The notes: generated from the sequence alone by a model not told the origin. Counted from the first letter of the stretch, positions 46,601 to 60,600 are shown. The stretch is DNA of 64,000 bases from Colius striatus (GCF_028858725.1 NC_084776.1:5022001-5086000), one strand, 5' to 3'. Program-made: numbers and translations.

Positions 46601-47461
46601 AACCTACCAAAGCAGTTAGTTAGGTTGCATCTGCTTTGTGACCCTGGATGGAGGAGCAGTGCTTCTCTACTGCTATTTTTTCAAAGCCTGGTAGTGTTGA
46701 ACCAACTCATCTGTCTGATGTTTTTCCACCTTTACTGAGCTAGGGAATATTTAAACAAGAGGAGCAAAGAAGGTTGTTGTAATGAGAAAGTTACTTGGAT
46801 CTCCTAAAAATCATGAAGAATTCAGTATATTATTTGGGGAAAAAAGGTCCCTTTTATGTCACATGGAGACCTCTTGACTACAGAGCAGCCAGGAATGCAG
46901 TTCTCTTTCCCCCATTGATTTACTTATGTCACTCAACCTTCAGCCAGAACAGGAGAGGAGTCTGTCATCAAATAAATTGCAGGGGCATCATGTTCTGAAA
47001 TCCACAGCTATCTTTGCATTCACCTCCCTGGCACTAAGCTCCTGAGCTCAGAAGCGAATGGCACTTCTGGCCCTGTGGAGAGGCTGCCTTTTTGTCTTCT
47101 TTTTTTCCTAGGGAGGCAAGTTATAGTCTCCAAGTACAAACCTCCAAAGCTATTTGCTGATGCGAATTCCAGATTGCTGGTGGAGTTCTGCCTGATGTCT
47201 TTACCTTATGAGGATTGTTGTTTCTTCTAGGAACTTTCAGATACTCTACTGCTGCAGTCTTGCTTCCCAGGAAAGATCTAAATAATCTGGCATGCAGATA
47301 TTTAATGATTATTCCATTTGCAACTCCATGTCTTTCCAGGTGCCATCACTATATTCTTAATGGCTGAAAGCACTGACTCAGGGAGGGGCCAGTGACTGGT
47401 TTCTGAGTGAAGCAAACATTTGGAATTACAGTTATTACAGACATTACAGACATGGGTTGGT
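40691..47461. other. Upstream intergenic DNA, proximal part
   Basis: No coding exon is recognisable. Mammals have STXBP4 on this side of HLF, but its PDZ, coiled-coil and WW-domain sequences are not visible here. A short CpG-bearing patch at 43960-44000 follows an acceptor-like tttgtctctgcag. AT-rich stretches at 44560-45200 and 45760-46300 contain TAATTA- and ATGCTAAT-type sites and few repeats, so they may be conserved non-coding elements. Confidence 0.5.
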
Positions 47462-47540
47462 GGGGTTAGCAGTGTGAGGAGAGGGGTTGGACTCAATAAT
47501 CTTAAAGGTCTTTTCCAGCTAAACAATTCTATGATTTTAA
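47462..47540 (+). repeat. CR1 LINE 3' tail
   Basis: The terminal CR1 motif gttggactcaataatcttaa is followed by a ggtcttttccagc segment and aacaattctatgatttt. Confidence 0.8.
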
Positions 47541-48599
47541 AACCTTCAAGATGTATACAGAGATGTTTCCTCACCAATTTGATGCACTCATAATAATGCC
47601 TGTAACGTGCTCAGCTGTAGGAGCACAGGGACCAGGCAGGGCTTCTCTTTGGGCCTCAGCTTTTTCACAGCTGAGAGATACTCTATTATCACTGGAAGAA
47701 GTGGAACTATACCACAAGCTTGTGATGCAAACGCAGTCCAAATGCAGATTTTACTAGAATATAGTCTTTGGAAGCAAGTTAGTATTTATAGCGGTGACAT
47801 GAGTCACCTTCTTAGGTACCATGGATACAGCATTTCCTCCACTAACTCCATTAAGTACAATCAGCTTCTCACAATATTTTGCACCTTCACTTGTACAACT
47901 GAGTAACTGTTTCACTCCTTGGGATGCTTCTTCCTCTCTGCCCTGGTGAGAACTTGAGCCAGGAAGAATTTGAAATCCCTCCATGGCCAAGAAGCTTCCA
48001 TGCAACAGAAACAAAACTTCACCTGCTGTTGACTTTCAGACAAGATGTTTTCAACATTTCTCCGATGCTTTGCTCAGACATCCAGCACCATTATTTTATC
48101 CTGGTTATTATCTAACTGGTTTTGCCAACTGTTATACTATGTCAGTTCTTCCTTGGAAAAGCTGTCTCTTCTGCAAGCAGAGCTCTGTTGTGTCATTATG
48201 GTATTTCCTTGAGCAGTACAATACTCAGGCACTCCTGAGATACCAGTGTGCAGGGTACTCACAGCTGTCTACATCCTGTACTCCTGGCCATGGGTCTGAG
48301 AAATGTATTCACAGTCTGTTTAGGGTCCCTTATATTGGGGGTTTAAGCTACAGGGTGCCTCCAGGCTGAGGCCTCAGTGGGGTGGGAAGAGCCGTGCAAC
48401 ACCACTGAAAGGTGCAGGGCTAAATCTGATGTTTATCACACATGCAGTCCAGAGGTTTTCATCACTGGAAACCATCCTCCATGTGTTAACAGATGGAAAA
48501 GTTCTGAACCATTTTTAAAATTCTGTACTTGAAGAATAAGATTTTCTTCTAACTTAAACCTTTACACCTGATCTGCAGCCTTCACTTGTCCAGACAGTT

Positions 48600-48890
48600 C
48601 AGTACAGGAGTTAAAGCACTAGGCTGCTGACTAATGCTCATCTCTCCAGCTTCTGCCACCACTTGCTGCATGATCTTGGACAAGTCACTTGGTTTCTCAG
48701 CGTTGTCTCTCTCATGGTTTGTCCCTGTTTCCCATAGGAACGGGTAGGAGGTTCTTAAGGGGCTAACATCTGTATCCTAGCTGAATATTTGCAGGAGTTA
48801 GCTGTGTGATTTCATATATACACAAGGTAACAAGATCTATTATGACACTGACAGATTGTAAGCCTCTTGTGCACAACAGCCAGGTACTTG
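48600..48890 (+). repeat. Ancient tRNA-derived SINE (MIR/CORE-SINE-like)
   Basis: The order of blocks is gttaaagcactaggctgctg, then a ccagcttctgccac segment, then tgcatgatcttggacaagtc, then a gtccctgtttcccatagg segment, and later cagattgtaagcctcttgtg. This parallels the widespread amniote SINE with 'gaccttgggcaagtcact' and 'gattgtaagctc' blocks. It is strongly diverged but in the right order over nearly 300 bp. Confidence 0.6.
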
Positions 48891-49356
48891 TTCCAGGAAT
48901 AAGTCCTGTAGCAGTACATTATATTTCTCTGAATCTCACAGTAATACCCTCTTGTTGCTCTCTCAAGCCCCATTAACAAGCTGCTCAGAGGTTGGGAGAC
49001 AGCATCTGCTTAGTAACAGAGCTGGTATTGATCTTGGGCATTGCAGATTTGTGCACTTTGGTAGCACAGACAAACAGTCTGATAATTGCTTGTCATATAA
49101 AATCAGAACTTGATCCCAGATAGATTTTTGAGGATTTGATCCTTTTGGGTACTGAATGCTTGTTGAGAGCTGAGCCATCTTCAGCACATCAGAGCAGGTA
49201 AAGGTGCTTGTCATGCTGCAAGTCCAGGCTGGCTTGGACAGGGAGCCTGTGCAGGATACTGTCCTGCAAGGAAACACCTTGATTATTCTAGGTTAAGAAT
49301 AGGTGAGACTAGTTTGCTTATGAGTTGTGCTGAGATGCTTTGGAAGACAGTCCAAG

Positions 49357-49622
49357 CTTTATTATAGGACAAGGGGCAATGGGTACAAGCCAGAAGAACA
49401 TAGGAGGTTCCAAAGAAACACAAGGAAAAAAAATTTTCATTGTGAGGGTGAGGGAGCACTGGAAGAGGCTGTCCAGATGGGTTGTGGAGTCTCCTTCATT
49501 CCAAACCCACCTGGATGATTTCCCATGTGACCTACTCTAGGTGGCCCTGCTCTGGCAGGGGGAGTGGACTGGATGATCTTTCAAGGTCTCTTCCAACCCT
49601 TAAGATTCTGTAATTCTGTGGT
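49357..49622 (+). repeat. CR1 LINE 3' part
   Basis: The copy runs from ggacaaggggcaatgggtac through an aggaggttccaaagaaacac segment and a tgacctactctaggtggcc segment to gatgatctttcaaggtct and a ttaagattctgtaattc tail. Confidence 0.93.
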
Positions 49623-52600
49623 TATGCTAAGATTAGTAGCTCATGAGTAATCTCTACTAGAACAAGTCACTCTCACTAAGCTGTTGAAATTTCTGAGGTG
49701 CTGAATCTCACTGCCACATTCTGGTTTTTAAAACCAAAGAAATCTGTGGATTTCTGGCATAAGGGTCAGAAAAGGATCCGTCATGGCCCATGCCTCTGTC
49801 TTTTGTGCAAAGAGAACACTGGCTCTATTAAACATGTAAGACTGGCTGTCATCTGAAAGAGCTTATAAATTTTAACAAAACATAAAATAAGCATGAGTTC
49901 AAGGGAGAGGATTTTGTGGCTGTAACACACGTTGCAGTTACAGACACAAAATGTTGCGCCTTTGGTTCATTTAGAGAATACACATTTCAGCATTCAGAGA
50001 CACCCTTACGATGAGGCATCAGCACAGACAGCACTAAGGAGAGTTTGCAAATCAACTGAGAAAAAAAAAAACCCAAGCATTCCAGTTTTATGATAACAGG
50101 AGATGTGATTTCAATATTTGTAACAGTTCCCCTCAACTTCAAAAAAAAAAGAAAATCGGTCTGATTTAGCTTTTTTCCCAGCTCGTGGGTGCTCCAGGGG
50201 AGTAACTGCTGTTCCTTAGCAGAGGGCATTGCTTGCAGAGAACTGAGCACCCTGACAGCCTGCTCCTGCCCACCCCTGCTCATGGGGAGAGGGGGTAACA
50301 AAGGACATCAAGTGCTATTCTGAGCGGGTGCCTCCCCACAATCTCTTTGCTTTCAGTCAGGCATGGTTTGGGTTTTTTTTCTGCTCCAATAGCTGCTGTT
50401 CCCTGTTACAAAGATGTCAGCCTGGTTTCCTGCAGCAGAATTTTGCCCTGCTTGAGCTCTGTGTGAAAGCAGTCCTCATGTCCCTGCCCTTTAGCTTTTA
50501 GGTCCTATTTTACAACTGTTCACATTGCTGCCATAAAGATGAGAAGAACAGCCTGGCACCAAGGAAATCCATAGCAGTATTGCCATGGGGTTTTTCAAGA
50601 GAGGCAAAATTTCACTCTGTCTCTGAGATCTTACCAAAGTAGATTAGTTTTTGTGACTTCTCCTTGTGCCTTAGCATTTGGCCAAGAAAGATGAGGTTTG
50701 CTTGCCTTGAGAAGTGCCGAGGAACTACAGGGCTCCCATATCAGCCTTGTTACAAATGCAGGCGAGGCTTCCCTTGGAACTGTGCTACCATTTCAAGTGG
50801 TGACTCCAGGGAGAAGTCTGCTGGCAGCCTTTTCATCTTCTCTGCACCCCGACTCATGAATAAACATAGGGAAAGAGTGAGCTAGATGAAAAACAGCCAG
50901 GACTCACGTTGCTGTAGAGCTGTGGATCTTCCTGGGTGTCAGCTATAATTGTCTCCTCTCTTTCTGGGCTATCCAGTATTTAGCAGGTGTTTCACTGTCT
51001 CCCTAAAGGAAGGCAGAGCAGCCCGTTGCACCTGTGTTCTAAAGCAGCTCTGACTGATTTTAGGTCACATTAACAGCAAATCAGAAGGAACAGACAGCTT
51101 GGGAGAGCTCTGTTCGCTCTCCTGCCTCAGCTCCAGACATCAGCTCGCTTGGATCTGGCTTCAGGAGAGGCTTGAATCTATTTAAATGCTGCTGTTACCT
51201 GTAATTTTAATATGTACCCCACCCCCCAGAATTGTGTGAACTGGCACAAATTCTCATCCAGAATCTGCATGTAGATGTGCAATAGTCTTAAAAACCTTGA
51301 CAGGTTAACTTTCAAGATCTGTTGTTAGGCAGTAGTCACTACTAGCAATTACCCTGCTTTTATCTGTGGCTGTCAATGCACCGTAAAAAGTGGCTGTTAT
51401 TCCCATTTTATAGAAGAAACAGATGTTCTAGGCATGTCTGAATAGATTTAATACAGAAATTGCAGGCTTAAAAGGTGTTCTAGAAAATCCCATCATTATC
51501 ACATGACTGATTTTATTCAGTGCACCCAGGAATTCAGCAGATCTGCTGGTTGCACTTTGCTTCTCTTCTTGTTTGTTTTAAAGCAATAACTTTGAAGTTT
51601 TCCTTTCACTCCCCTTCTGGGGCAGAGGAGAAGCTGAACTGAGACTACCCTAATTTTCTTTTTTGAGGCAAACATTCAGGTAGGGGTTTATTTGAAACTT
51701 CTGGAGGTTTAATTTGGTTTTGTGATCAAGAGCCACAGAAGCCACATTTGTGAAATCCAATTAGGCTCCAGCTCTGGCAGGGACACATGACATAAGGCAC
51801 GTACATCCATCTGACTCCCTGTCCTTTCCTGCTCCTAAAGCCTTCAGTCTCCATGGCAGAGCTGTGCTTCTTATCTCAGGTATTTGGGATTACTGCAAAC
51901 TCAATTTACCTGCCTGGGAGTTGTCAGAGCAGCAGTCTTTCCCTTGGAAACATGGTAAATGCCAGGAAAAGGCAGCTGAGAACTGTTTCACTCCAGGGGA
52001 GTGAGAGAACTGGGCAGAGCAAGAGGAGAGCTACAGATGGACGTTGTGTTGGCATCAGTGTTGTCAGCAACTGCTGAAGGCAGTTGGTACAAACAGAGCG
52101 AGGAGGTTGTGCTGCAGCCTCAGTTTTAACAAGGAATGAGACACCTTTGTGCACGTCTCCACTTGTTTTAACAAGTGGAGCTCCTTCTTGCCAGGAGCTA
52201 CAGTTTGTCAGTACCTTTACAGGCCAAACTTTTTTGTTTCTTGGACTGAGGACTTTCTGCTACAAGAAGCTAAAAGCTGTTAGAACAAGGAAGAGCTTAC
52301 CTGGCAACGATCCCTTCTCAGGAACCAGCTCTCAAAAGGAACCAGCTCTCACATGCTGCAAATCCAAAGATGTGATGATGTACCTGACTGTGTGCCACTG
52401 TCTCCCCTCCCAGCTGCAGAGTCCCTTGGCTTGCCTTTCCCTTCTGGTGACAGTAAAAAAAGAAACCAGCTACTTCATCTTAATTGGAGAGCAGTAATTT
52501 CTGTCAGCTACATCAGAAACCAAATTGGTACTTCCCTGCTGTGCTGCTCAGCTCTCTGGGCAATAGCTCTCCCTGGCCTGAAGCAGCCCTCTTGCAGCAC

Positions 52601-54459
52601 CCACTTGTGCTGTAGCAAAACATCACTCCCAATGGCTAACAAGATTTCTTGTAAGAGGGAATCTGGATTTTTATGAATAAGGTGAAGTGACCAAGGCCTT
52701 TTCCTTCACTTTCCTGGAATTGTATTCACTTGTAACTAGGTTAATTTGTGTACACATAACAGTCACAATGATAAGCAAGCAATGATAACAAACCTGGGCT
52801 GAAACAGACTTCAGAGTTTTGTACCAAACAGCTTCTGAGCACAGCAGTAAAGCAGACTTTTTCATTATCTTCAGCCAGCCACAGGACTTTCCTGTTAGTG
52901 TATATTTACTATTGATTTGCTCTTTGAGTTTTCTGTCATTCACTGTGGGACTCCAGATGGTTATTGGAGCAGCAGAGCCTCTACCATCATGCTGCTTCAG
53001 CATCTAAAATCAGAATGGGTTAAGCACAGACACAGAGTTTAGGCTCAAGTGACTAGACTACATTCCCAAAGATGAGCAGACTGAGGGATGAATAAGAGTG
53101 AGATTAATTGCATTCACACATTTTCCTCTAGTAGCAAAATGATTCCCTTTGGTTGCATCTTTCAAATAGCCAAATACCAAGGCAGTCATAACACTGTTGC
53201 TGTCCTATTTCCTGCTCCTCTTTCTTTATTATTTACAACACTTTTGTATTTAATTTGAAGGAATAATATGCTCTGAGAGTGACAGGCTGCTTCCTTAATG
53301 GGTTCCTCTGCTCCTGCTCATGCCATGCCATCAATTATGTACAGTTGTCTTTGGCTTGGAATATATAACCCCCATGGTGCCTAATTAAAGTATCTAACAT
53401 TAGGGTCCCCAGTGGCACAGAAGAGAGGTTAAAACATGCAGTTCAGCCTGCTGCTTGGGGACTAAAAGATTCACTGTCCCTGGAGAGCTCAATGCTCTTG
53501 GTTTTCTCAGGCCATTGGGGTTGCAAAGGAATGGTGATGCATTACCAGGCTTTGGAGTAAAAAAACCAAAACATCAGAAGGAATCCCAAGGCTTTGCCTT
53601 TCTAAAGGTCCTTTCTCCTTCCCATATCTGTGCCATTATTATACTTCTACTTCAGGCCACAAGTATAGTTTGATGTCTTTTTCACTTTTAATTGTATGTT
53701 TATGAGTTCTCTTCATGTATAAGAGCAAGGAGTGTTCTTGGTGATAATAATAATTGGGGCAAAAATATCCTTAGAGAATAGTTAACCCTACACATATTTA
53801 AGCTTATCAATCCTGGAAGTTGTAAATGGAGATCATTTTCATATACATCAGATCAAACCTTATGGCTTTGGGGACAGAACTTGCTGTGGACACACTAACT
53901 TCCCAAAACATAACTGGGAGGGATATAGATTTTTTTCTCATTTACTGTCTTTAAGTGAACAGCTTTATAACTAGTTTGGCTATGACTAAGATACTGTACC
54001 ATGTAGACAGAATCAGTATTGGTTACTAGATTTCAACTTCCCATCCTCGTATTTGGAAACATGAGCTTCTATTTGTAACAGATTTTGGCCCATTCCATTT
54101 TTTTTTAACTTAATGATGAATGATACAAAACTCACTGTGTCTTTGTGGGAAGAAAAGTCAATAGTATTATCTTGTAATAAAATATCTTAAAAGAGTGTTA
54201 CAAAAAATATCAACCCATTAAATCCATGGCAAGGTCAGCCACTGTCTGGGGAAAAAACTCCAGAAGGAACACTAAATAATCAAACTACCAAAACCATAAA
54301 CAGAATCTGGATGGTTCAGCCTGTGAGATGGCTAGTATTTTTAGTATTAAATGAACACAATCCCCAGGGAAAGGCAAAGCTGGTTAAACAGGGCAAAGGT
54401 TAGGCTTTATTCATTAGTATTTGATTTTTGGTACACTATCATTGCACGCAGTAAAGGGA

Positions 54460-54580
54460 AAGATTTACTAAGGTACTTAGGTACCTAAACATGCCTAGCA
54501 GCATTTATAGCAGCATCTAAGTAGGTTAGGTGCCTAATTCCCATTAACTCCATCAACATCTTTAAGCTGCTAAACATCTT
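54460..54580. repeat. Possible ancient interspersed repeat with ttaggtacctaa palindromes
   Basis: TTAGGTACCTAA at 54477-54488 is a perfect 12-bp palindrome. It is followed at about 54525 by gttaggtgcctaattcccat, a motif style seen in old amniote interspersed repeats. The family is not identified. Confidence 0.3.
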
Positions 54581-55126
54581 TGCCAAGCTGGTCCTGCAGC
54601 CAGAGCTGCTGGATGTCGGTACCGAACTGGTGTGGCTGTGCTCAGCTGAGGCTCAGGCTGATGTTCCTTGGAGCAGAGCAGCATGAGCAGTCCACGAGAC
54701 ACAGAAATGAACCGGCTCCTGAGCCATAAAAAAAGCTATAAAAGAGCCATAAAAGAGCAATACCTGTAAAAATCCATTGCATGTTGATGCTTGGTTTGGA
54801 GTAAGCATTAAGGTTTCTGACTCAGTTTCTTGAGCTGAGTGTTAAGAATCCCAACAGTTCCCAGAAAAGTCAAGATTTCACGGGACAAGTCATAACAGCA
54901 TTTGCTGAGCTTCAGGAAAGCCTTTCCCACTAGTCAGACCTGCACAGCCTGGCTTGTTCCACAATCACAAACATTTTTCTTAAAAGATTTTCTTTCCCCT
55001 AACTCAGTGCCAATAGACACCCTCCTCTATGTCAGAAACAGAGCTAAAGACATTGACCACACCATTACTTTCAGGTTCACAGAGCAGCCTGCCACGAGAG
55101 GCTTTTAAACAGATAGTGAACATTAC

Positions 55127-55280
55127 CTGGGATAGATCAATCTGCATTAAACACTTTGCTTGACTGAACCTGTCTCAATTCTTCTGGCTCTTCAGCTTTC
55201 TTGTCCTGAGCAAAGCGCACATGGTGAAACTCATCTCTCTCCAGCAGCAGGTTCCCGAGATAATTGCAACTCTGCTTTGT
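55127..55280 (-). other. Candidate 154-nt exon of unknown transcript
   Basis: On the minus strand an acceptor with pyrimidine tract (ttatctgctcctcag) and a donor (CCCAG|gtaatg) bracket 154 nt. One frame is open for 47 codons before a TGA at 55139-55137. It reads NYLGNLLLERDEFHHVRFAQ, then DKKAEEPEELRQVQSSK. I do not recognise the peptide. It could be a lncRNA exon, a terminal exon of an unrecognised gene, or chance. Confidence 0.2.
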
Positions 55281-57306
55281 CTGAGGAGCAGATAAGGCCA
55301 TCCAACACATAGTGTCCATGAAGCAAATATATTCTGAAGTAAAACAGCTAGTTAAAAGAATAAGCTACAGGAATTACCCTTATTTGAAGTACACAAGAGA
55401 TTTCCACCACAACAAATGTTTTTCAGTACAAAGAGGAACGATAGTCTGCATCAGTTATGGTTTTAAGGGGGATGGCATTAAACAGGAGACTGTCTGGAGA
55501 AAGGTTGAGGAGGATCATCCTTTGAGAATAACACTATCTGAGAAGGTTGTGTCCAGGGTGGTCCTCAATTTGTTTGAAATGTCTGTGTGACACAAAGCAA
55601 TGGTTGTTCCCACCCCACTCCAAGTGATCATAAGTATTTATTGAGGCTTTATGTATCACTACAAGTAGTTGTATCTTGTCTATAGACTTTACTGGAGAAA
55701 ACTACCTTGTAGCCACCACAGTGCAGCTGGTGGGGTTGATGAAAGGATCATCTGATTTATTGAGACACTGAGTAGTGTTACAAGGAAGTTATTTAGCACC
55801 TGCAAAGCTGAGCATCTCATGTGCCTGTGTAGGTATTTCTGTTCAGCTACTAGCTTTAATAGGAGTATGTGCCATTATAAATGTACTGGGGTATTTGCAG
55901 TATTTGAAGGGCAGCGTGGTGCAAGTATCCAGGTAAAGATTAACACCAGTATGTACCAGAACAGCATTTTTCACAATGTCACCTTTAAATAGAGGTACAG
56001 GAATCGTTTATGGCCTGTGGCCACTCCCTTATAGAGCTGTAGTTTCATTATTGTAAAGGATAGAACATGCACTTTCATTTCTTTTCCACTTACATTTTTA
56101 TTTATTCTGGAATAAACATGAGAAGTTGTTTACAGTGCTGTATATTTTGACAACTACTCTTTACAAATTCTTCTCAAGTCATCCTAGGAGCATTTTATCA
56201 ATATACACAGTTCAGCTTAATCAAAATAATTCCACAAACTTATTTCACAGAAAGGAAGAGACAAGGGGAGTTAGAGAGGAATAACCTAGGAAACAAGCAT
56301 GCCAGTGTACAAAAATAGATTAGAACATTTGCAGATTGTAGGTATGAAAATGTAGTCTCAATAACAGAGAATTTGAACTAGAGGATTATCTGAAGAGGTA
56401 ATGCTTACTGGAGAAGCAGCTAGATAGATGCAGAGATCTATTTCTAACGCCTTTAATTTCTAGGCAAATTTATAAGAGAGAGGGAGAAACAGTCTCCAAG
56501 TTTCTGAAATGTTCTCATCTGTGGGTGGAGACAGTTAAGCAGAGCAGGCAGCTCGCCAACATTCGGTCTCAATTTCTCCCCCTCTCGTGCACAGCAGGAT
56601 GGGCACTGCGTGCTCAGAGCCAGAGAGCATTACCAGCTCCCCAGGAAGGGCAAGCTGGATTTGCCTAGCTGCCCTCCTCCAGCTGATCCAGCAGAAGGAC
56701 AGCTTTAAATTGCTCTCGGGTCTCTAGAAAGCCTCTGCTCGTGCAGCCTGCTTGATCCATAGTCTCTGTCCCTAAACAGCTTCTCCTGTTTGAACCACTC
56801 CAGCTAGCTGTCACAAAGCCACGAGCAGAATAAATCAAGACTGTAAGGGTCAAGTGGAGATGCAAACCTCTCTTGGTAACAGAACTGGAAAACTGGAACC
56901 TATATGCAATCTAGACAGTAGGGAAGTATGAATTGAAAGTGCCTGCCATAAAGCATCCAAAGGACTACTAAGGCTACAGTAAATACTGCAAGGAATTCAG
57001 AACATTATTTCCCCTCTCTGGGTCATGAGTATGTGCCATTTTCAGAAGAGGGGCATAAATAAAAATGCTCCTACAGTGCCTGACCCTGAAACTGAAGAAC
57101 ATGCTCTGTCCCTTCAAACTGTATTCTCTGGGAACACAAAGGAGGCTGTGAAGCAATTAAGAGCCACTGGAGCAATATATGGCTACAGCATTTCTGTGTT
57201 ATTGCTATGACAAGTTTTCTTAGAAATACAAGTTACTGTGGGTCTGCTGAGCAAGCTCTTTTTCCTAATCCACACCACCTGTGTAGATTCGTGGATAATT
57301 TGGTTC

Positions 57307-57317
57307 TGACCTAGTTA
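57307..57317 (-). promoter_or_regulatory. RORE consensus match, intergenic
   Basis: The minus strand reads TAACTAGGTCA, a full WAWNTRGGTCA match. It is isolated and about one match per window is expected by chance. Confidence 0.2.
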
Positions 57318-57589
57318 AAAGTACAAAACAACTTTTCTCCTATTTGCTTATTCAAGATTCCCTGACACCTACTTCCAGCAAAGCCTGCAAAAACTTTTTT
57401 GTGAGGTGCACATTGTTCCTCCAGGAAGACCATTTGCTGCTGTGCTCCACAGTTCACAGGTAAAATCCAGTAGATTGTTGCATTGCTAGTCAAAGAAGAG
57501 ACTTGGATCTTTAAAAAAGGGTATATTATTTTTGATTCTAAAGGATCAGCAGCTACAGTGTGCCTGACTTGGCTCTGTAACGCTGGAGG

Positions 57590-57611
57590 ACTCTCTGTAA
57601 GGACAGAGAGT
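57590..57611. repeat. Small perfect inverted repeat
   Basis: ACTCTCTGT and ACAGAGAGT are exact reverse complements around a four-base loop (aagg). It is probably chance. Confidence 0.5.
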
Positions 57612-60600
57612 GTGGCATAAGCATCAGAACTGCAATTAAGTCTTTACATCTACTCCATAGAGTACAAGCATTTACTTACTGGAGGCAGATTTCAAAAGAA
57701 TGTGATTGCACAGCCTGATTTGTGTTGGCCAACAGAGGTGAGCTGGAGTGCAAAGCTGTACCTGAACCTTTCCAGGGAGGTTCTGAAGTCCTTCGTGTGC
57801 TGCTCAGAAAAATACAGCTTGTAGCCTGTGCCTTCCTCACATTGTTACAGTCCTGTTCTCCTTCTTGGACTAAAGGTCAGGGATAGTTTTCCTTTGGTAT
57901 ATCCATCAGTGCTTCTGCAAAGTTTCAGGTCTGTCTTTCATTCATTAGTCGACACCTACCATACATATTATATACATACACACACATATAAAAAGCCTCC
58001 AGAAAAACATAGCATAGAATCACATATTTCACAAAGATGACATCATGCTGTGACTAATGAGATTTAAAATATCCTGTGCTACTGAGGTACAGTGAAACCT
58101 GTTCATTAGCTTGCACTAGCACCCTCCATCATTTTCGTTATCCTCTTTAAATCCTCACCAATATGTACAAAATGATTTTGTTCTACTTAAAGACCAGCTT
58201 TGAGGAGGTGACTGATTTCTGCTGATCCTGGAGGTGGTTTCACAGGTTTCATTGTACTTGAAACTTCACAGCTTCCACTGAAGTATTTGATGCATGTGTG
58301 TATCGGTTTAGCAGAGTACTAAAGTAGAATAATTTTCATTCTTGCCTCACATTGTTGACAGAGTATGGTCTCCTCTACCAAAACTGTTTCTTCTAACTTG
58401 TCAACTTCTCAAAGGCTCATTCTCCTAAAGCCTAACCACCAATCTTAGTAAGTATTTGTTTGAAAAGTCATCAGGGCTCCAATACTTGCCATAAATTGCT
58501 ACATTTCTATTAGTAAAAGTTATTTGCAAATTTCTTCCATAAAAAAATGACATTTTTCAGTAGTTAAAGCCATCTACATTACACTCACCAGCACTGGTTA
58601 AAAAAAACACAGTACCTCACTTTGCACCTTTCAGTCAACCATCAGGTGGTATCTAATGTGAAATTACAACCAATGGTTCCATCTTAACTCACACTGGTCA
58701 AAGCTGTGAAAATTCCATTTCAGGTCAGTTGGGCCAATGAAGAGGCCATGAAAAGACTGGATCAAGCCTTAGGAAAAGACCGATCCCTGTACACTGCACT
58801 GAGACAGGCTTAGGACTGAAGAGAATGCCTCCACCTTTTGTGGCACTCATCAATAAACTCTCCTTAAAAATGGCAGGACTCCCTCTGGCTTGAAGGGGAG
58901 AAATGTCCTCAGGTGCTATTATACTAGACTAGAAAATACTTAGGTTAAAAAAGTGTGCCAGTCTTCACTAATGTACTGAAATTAGACAAACTGCTTTCTG
59001 TTGAGAGATGGCTTCAGCTCTGGGACCTGGGAAGCTCTCTCATTCCATCGTCGTCATCCTCAGAGCAAAGCAAACTCAGTGCGCTTGTTACAGGGTGGAC
59101 CCATGACGTTGTTTGGGTGACGTGGCTAAAAGGAAACAAGAAATGCTATCAGTCACCCAAAATACACTTTCAAATACAGAATACTATTTTTCTTGCTATC
59201 TATGAGATTTTCACCAACAAAATGTGGAGTCCTCTGGCTGCTGGAACCTGCACTGAACGTCCCGTTTCCCAATACATTAGAGAATGCTTTTATAAGAGAC
59301 TCATTACACAGACTGGTGACATTTCCTGTTCACTAATGGAGCTGTAGACAGTGTATAGCCCAGACTAGAAAAATCTTGTGCAACTCCAATAACCTAGCAA
59401 GGTATTACCATTGCCATCACACCAGTTAAAGTCTGATGCCTAGTGCTCAAGCTGAACAAACGTGGAATCACATCATAGAAATAAATACACTCAGTCTGTA
59501 GAACATGAATTAATATCCTGGCATCATTAAGTCATTCCTCTTCTTGCAGTAAAAGGTTGATCAATAAATCCCCCAAAAAAGGATGTTCTTTATGTGCCCT
59601 CTACACCAAATTCTGGACATGCTTCCACAGCCTTCACACATGCAATAAAAGAGAATTGGTACTACTTTTTAAGGCATAAACTCTATATTTGGGATTCAGT
59701 CTCAGCCAATGTATAGTTTTTTGTAGGCTTCTGTATGAATGGAAAGGGACTGAACATGGCTCAGTAAGGATAGATAAATCGCATGGGCTTACAGTTTGTG
59801 AGTGAGAACACTGTACACCTGAGGACTGGTAGTCTGCATGCCAGCCATACTGTGTGTGGGCAAGACACAGCCTCTTCTCCCTTCTGGAAGAATGTGTTCT
59901 TGGTAAATCAAATAGCTTCTATTCACTTATAAAAATCCTGCTAATAAATTCATGGCTTTTATAGTCAAGTCAGTGCAAAGATGGATTTTATAAGTTCATT
60001 ACAAGAACTATCTGAAAAGTATTGTCCATGTAATACACAGCATAAAAGACAAACAGCTCTTCTATCAACCTTTATACCTATTTCAGGTACATTGGGCCTA
60101 TACTCACCTTTCAGGTGCATTGGCTTAATTAAATATGAAGGGCCACGATGGAAATACTCTACATTTACCTTTCCAAGTGAAAACAGATTTTGTCTTTCTG
60201 TTTTCAGGAACACTTTCTCAAATCTCTGATTATAGAAATTGGTATATTAAAGCAGGAAACTGAGCCAATGTTCCACAACACTGAATTAATGGTTATGAGG
60301 ATCATTCCAGTCAACATGATTGTGCTACGACCTTACTTTGTGTTCACAGCTTTGGTTTGAGTATACTGAGGCCAAAGTTGGATATGATGAGGACAATAAT
60401 ACTGTTCAGCAAGAGGTAAATATGATGCTAACGTAAATCACCTCTTGAGCTGCCTGAATAGATGAACTTATCTCTGAACTGGTAACCTCTGAATTTAGCT
60501 GCTACTTAATCGAAGAAACACCTGAGAAAAACAAAATGTGGAAGATAAAGGCCATATCCTCAGTTCTTACAAAAAGCTCACAAACCCAAAAGCTCCAGTG

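Noticed and set aside
51385-51440. Possible SINE piece (ttcccattttatagaagaaa)
   Set aside because: It is a short match to a low-complexity part of the MIR-like tail, without the core block.
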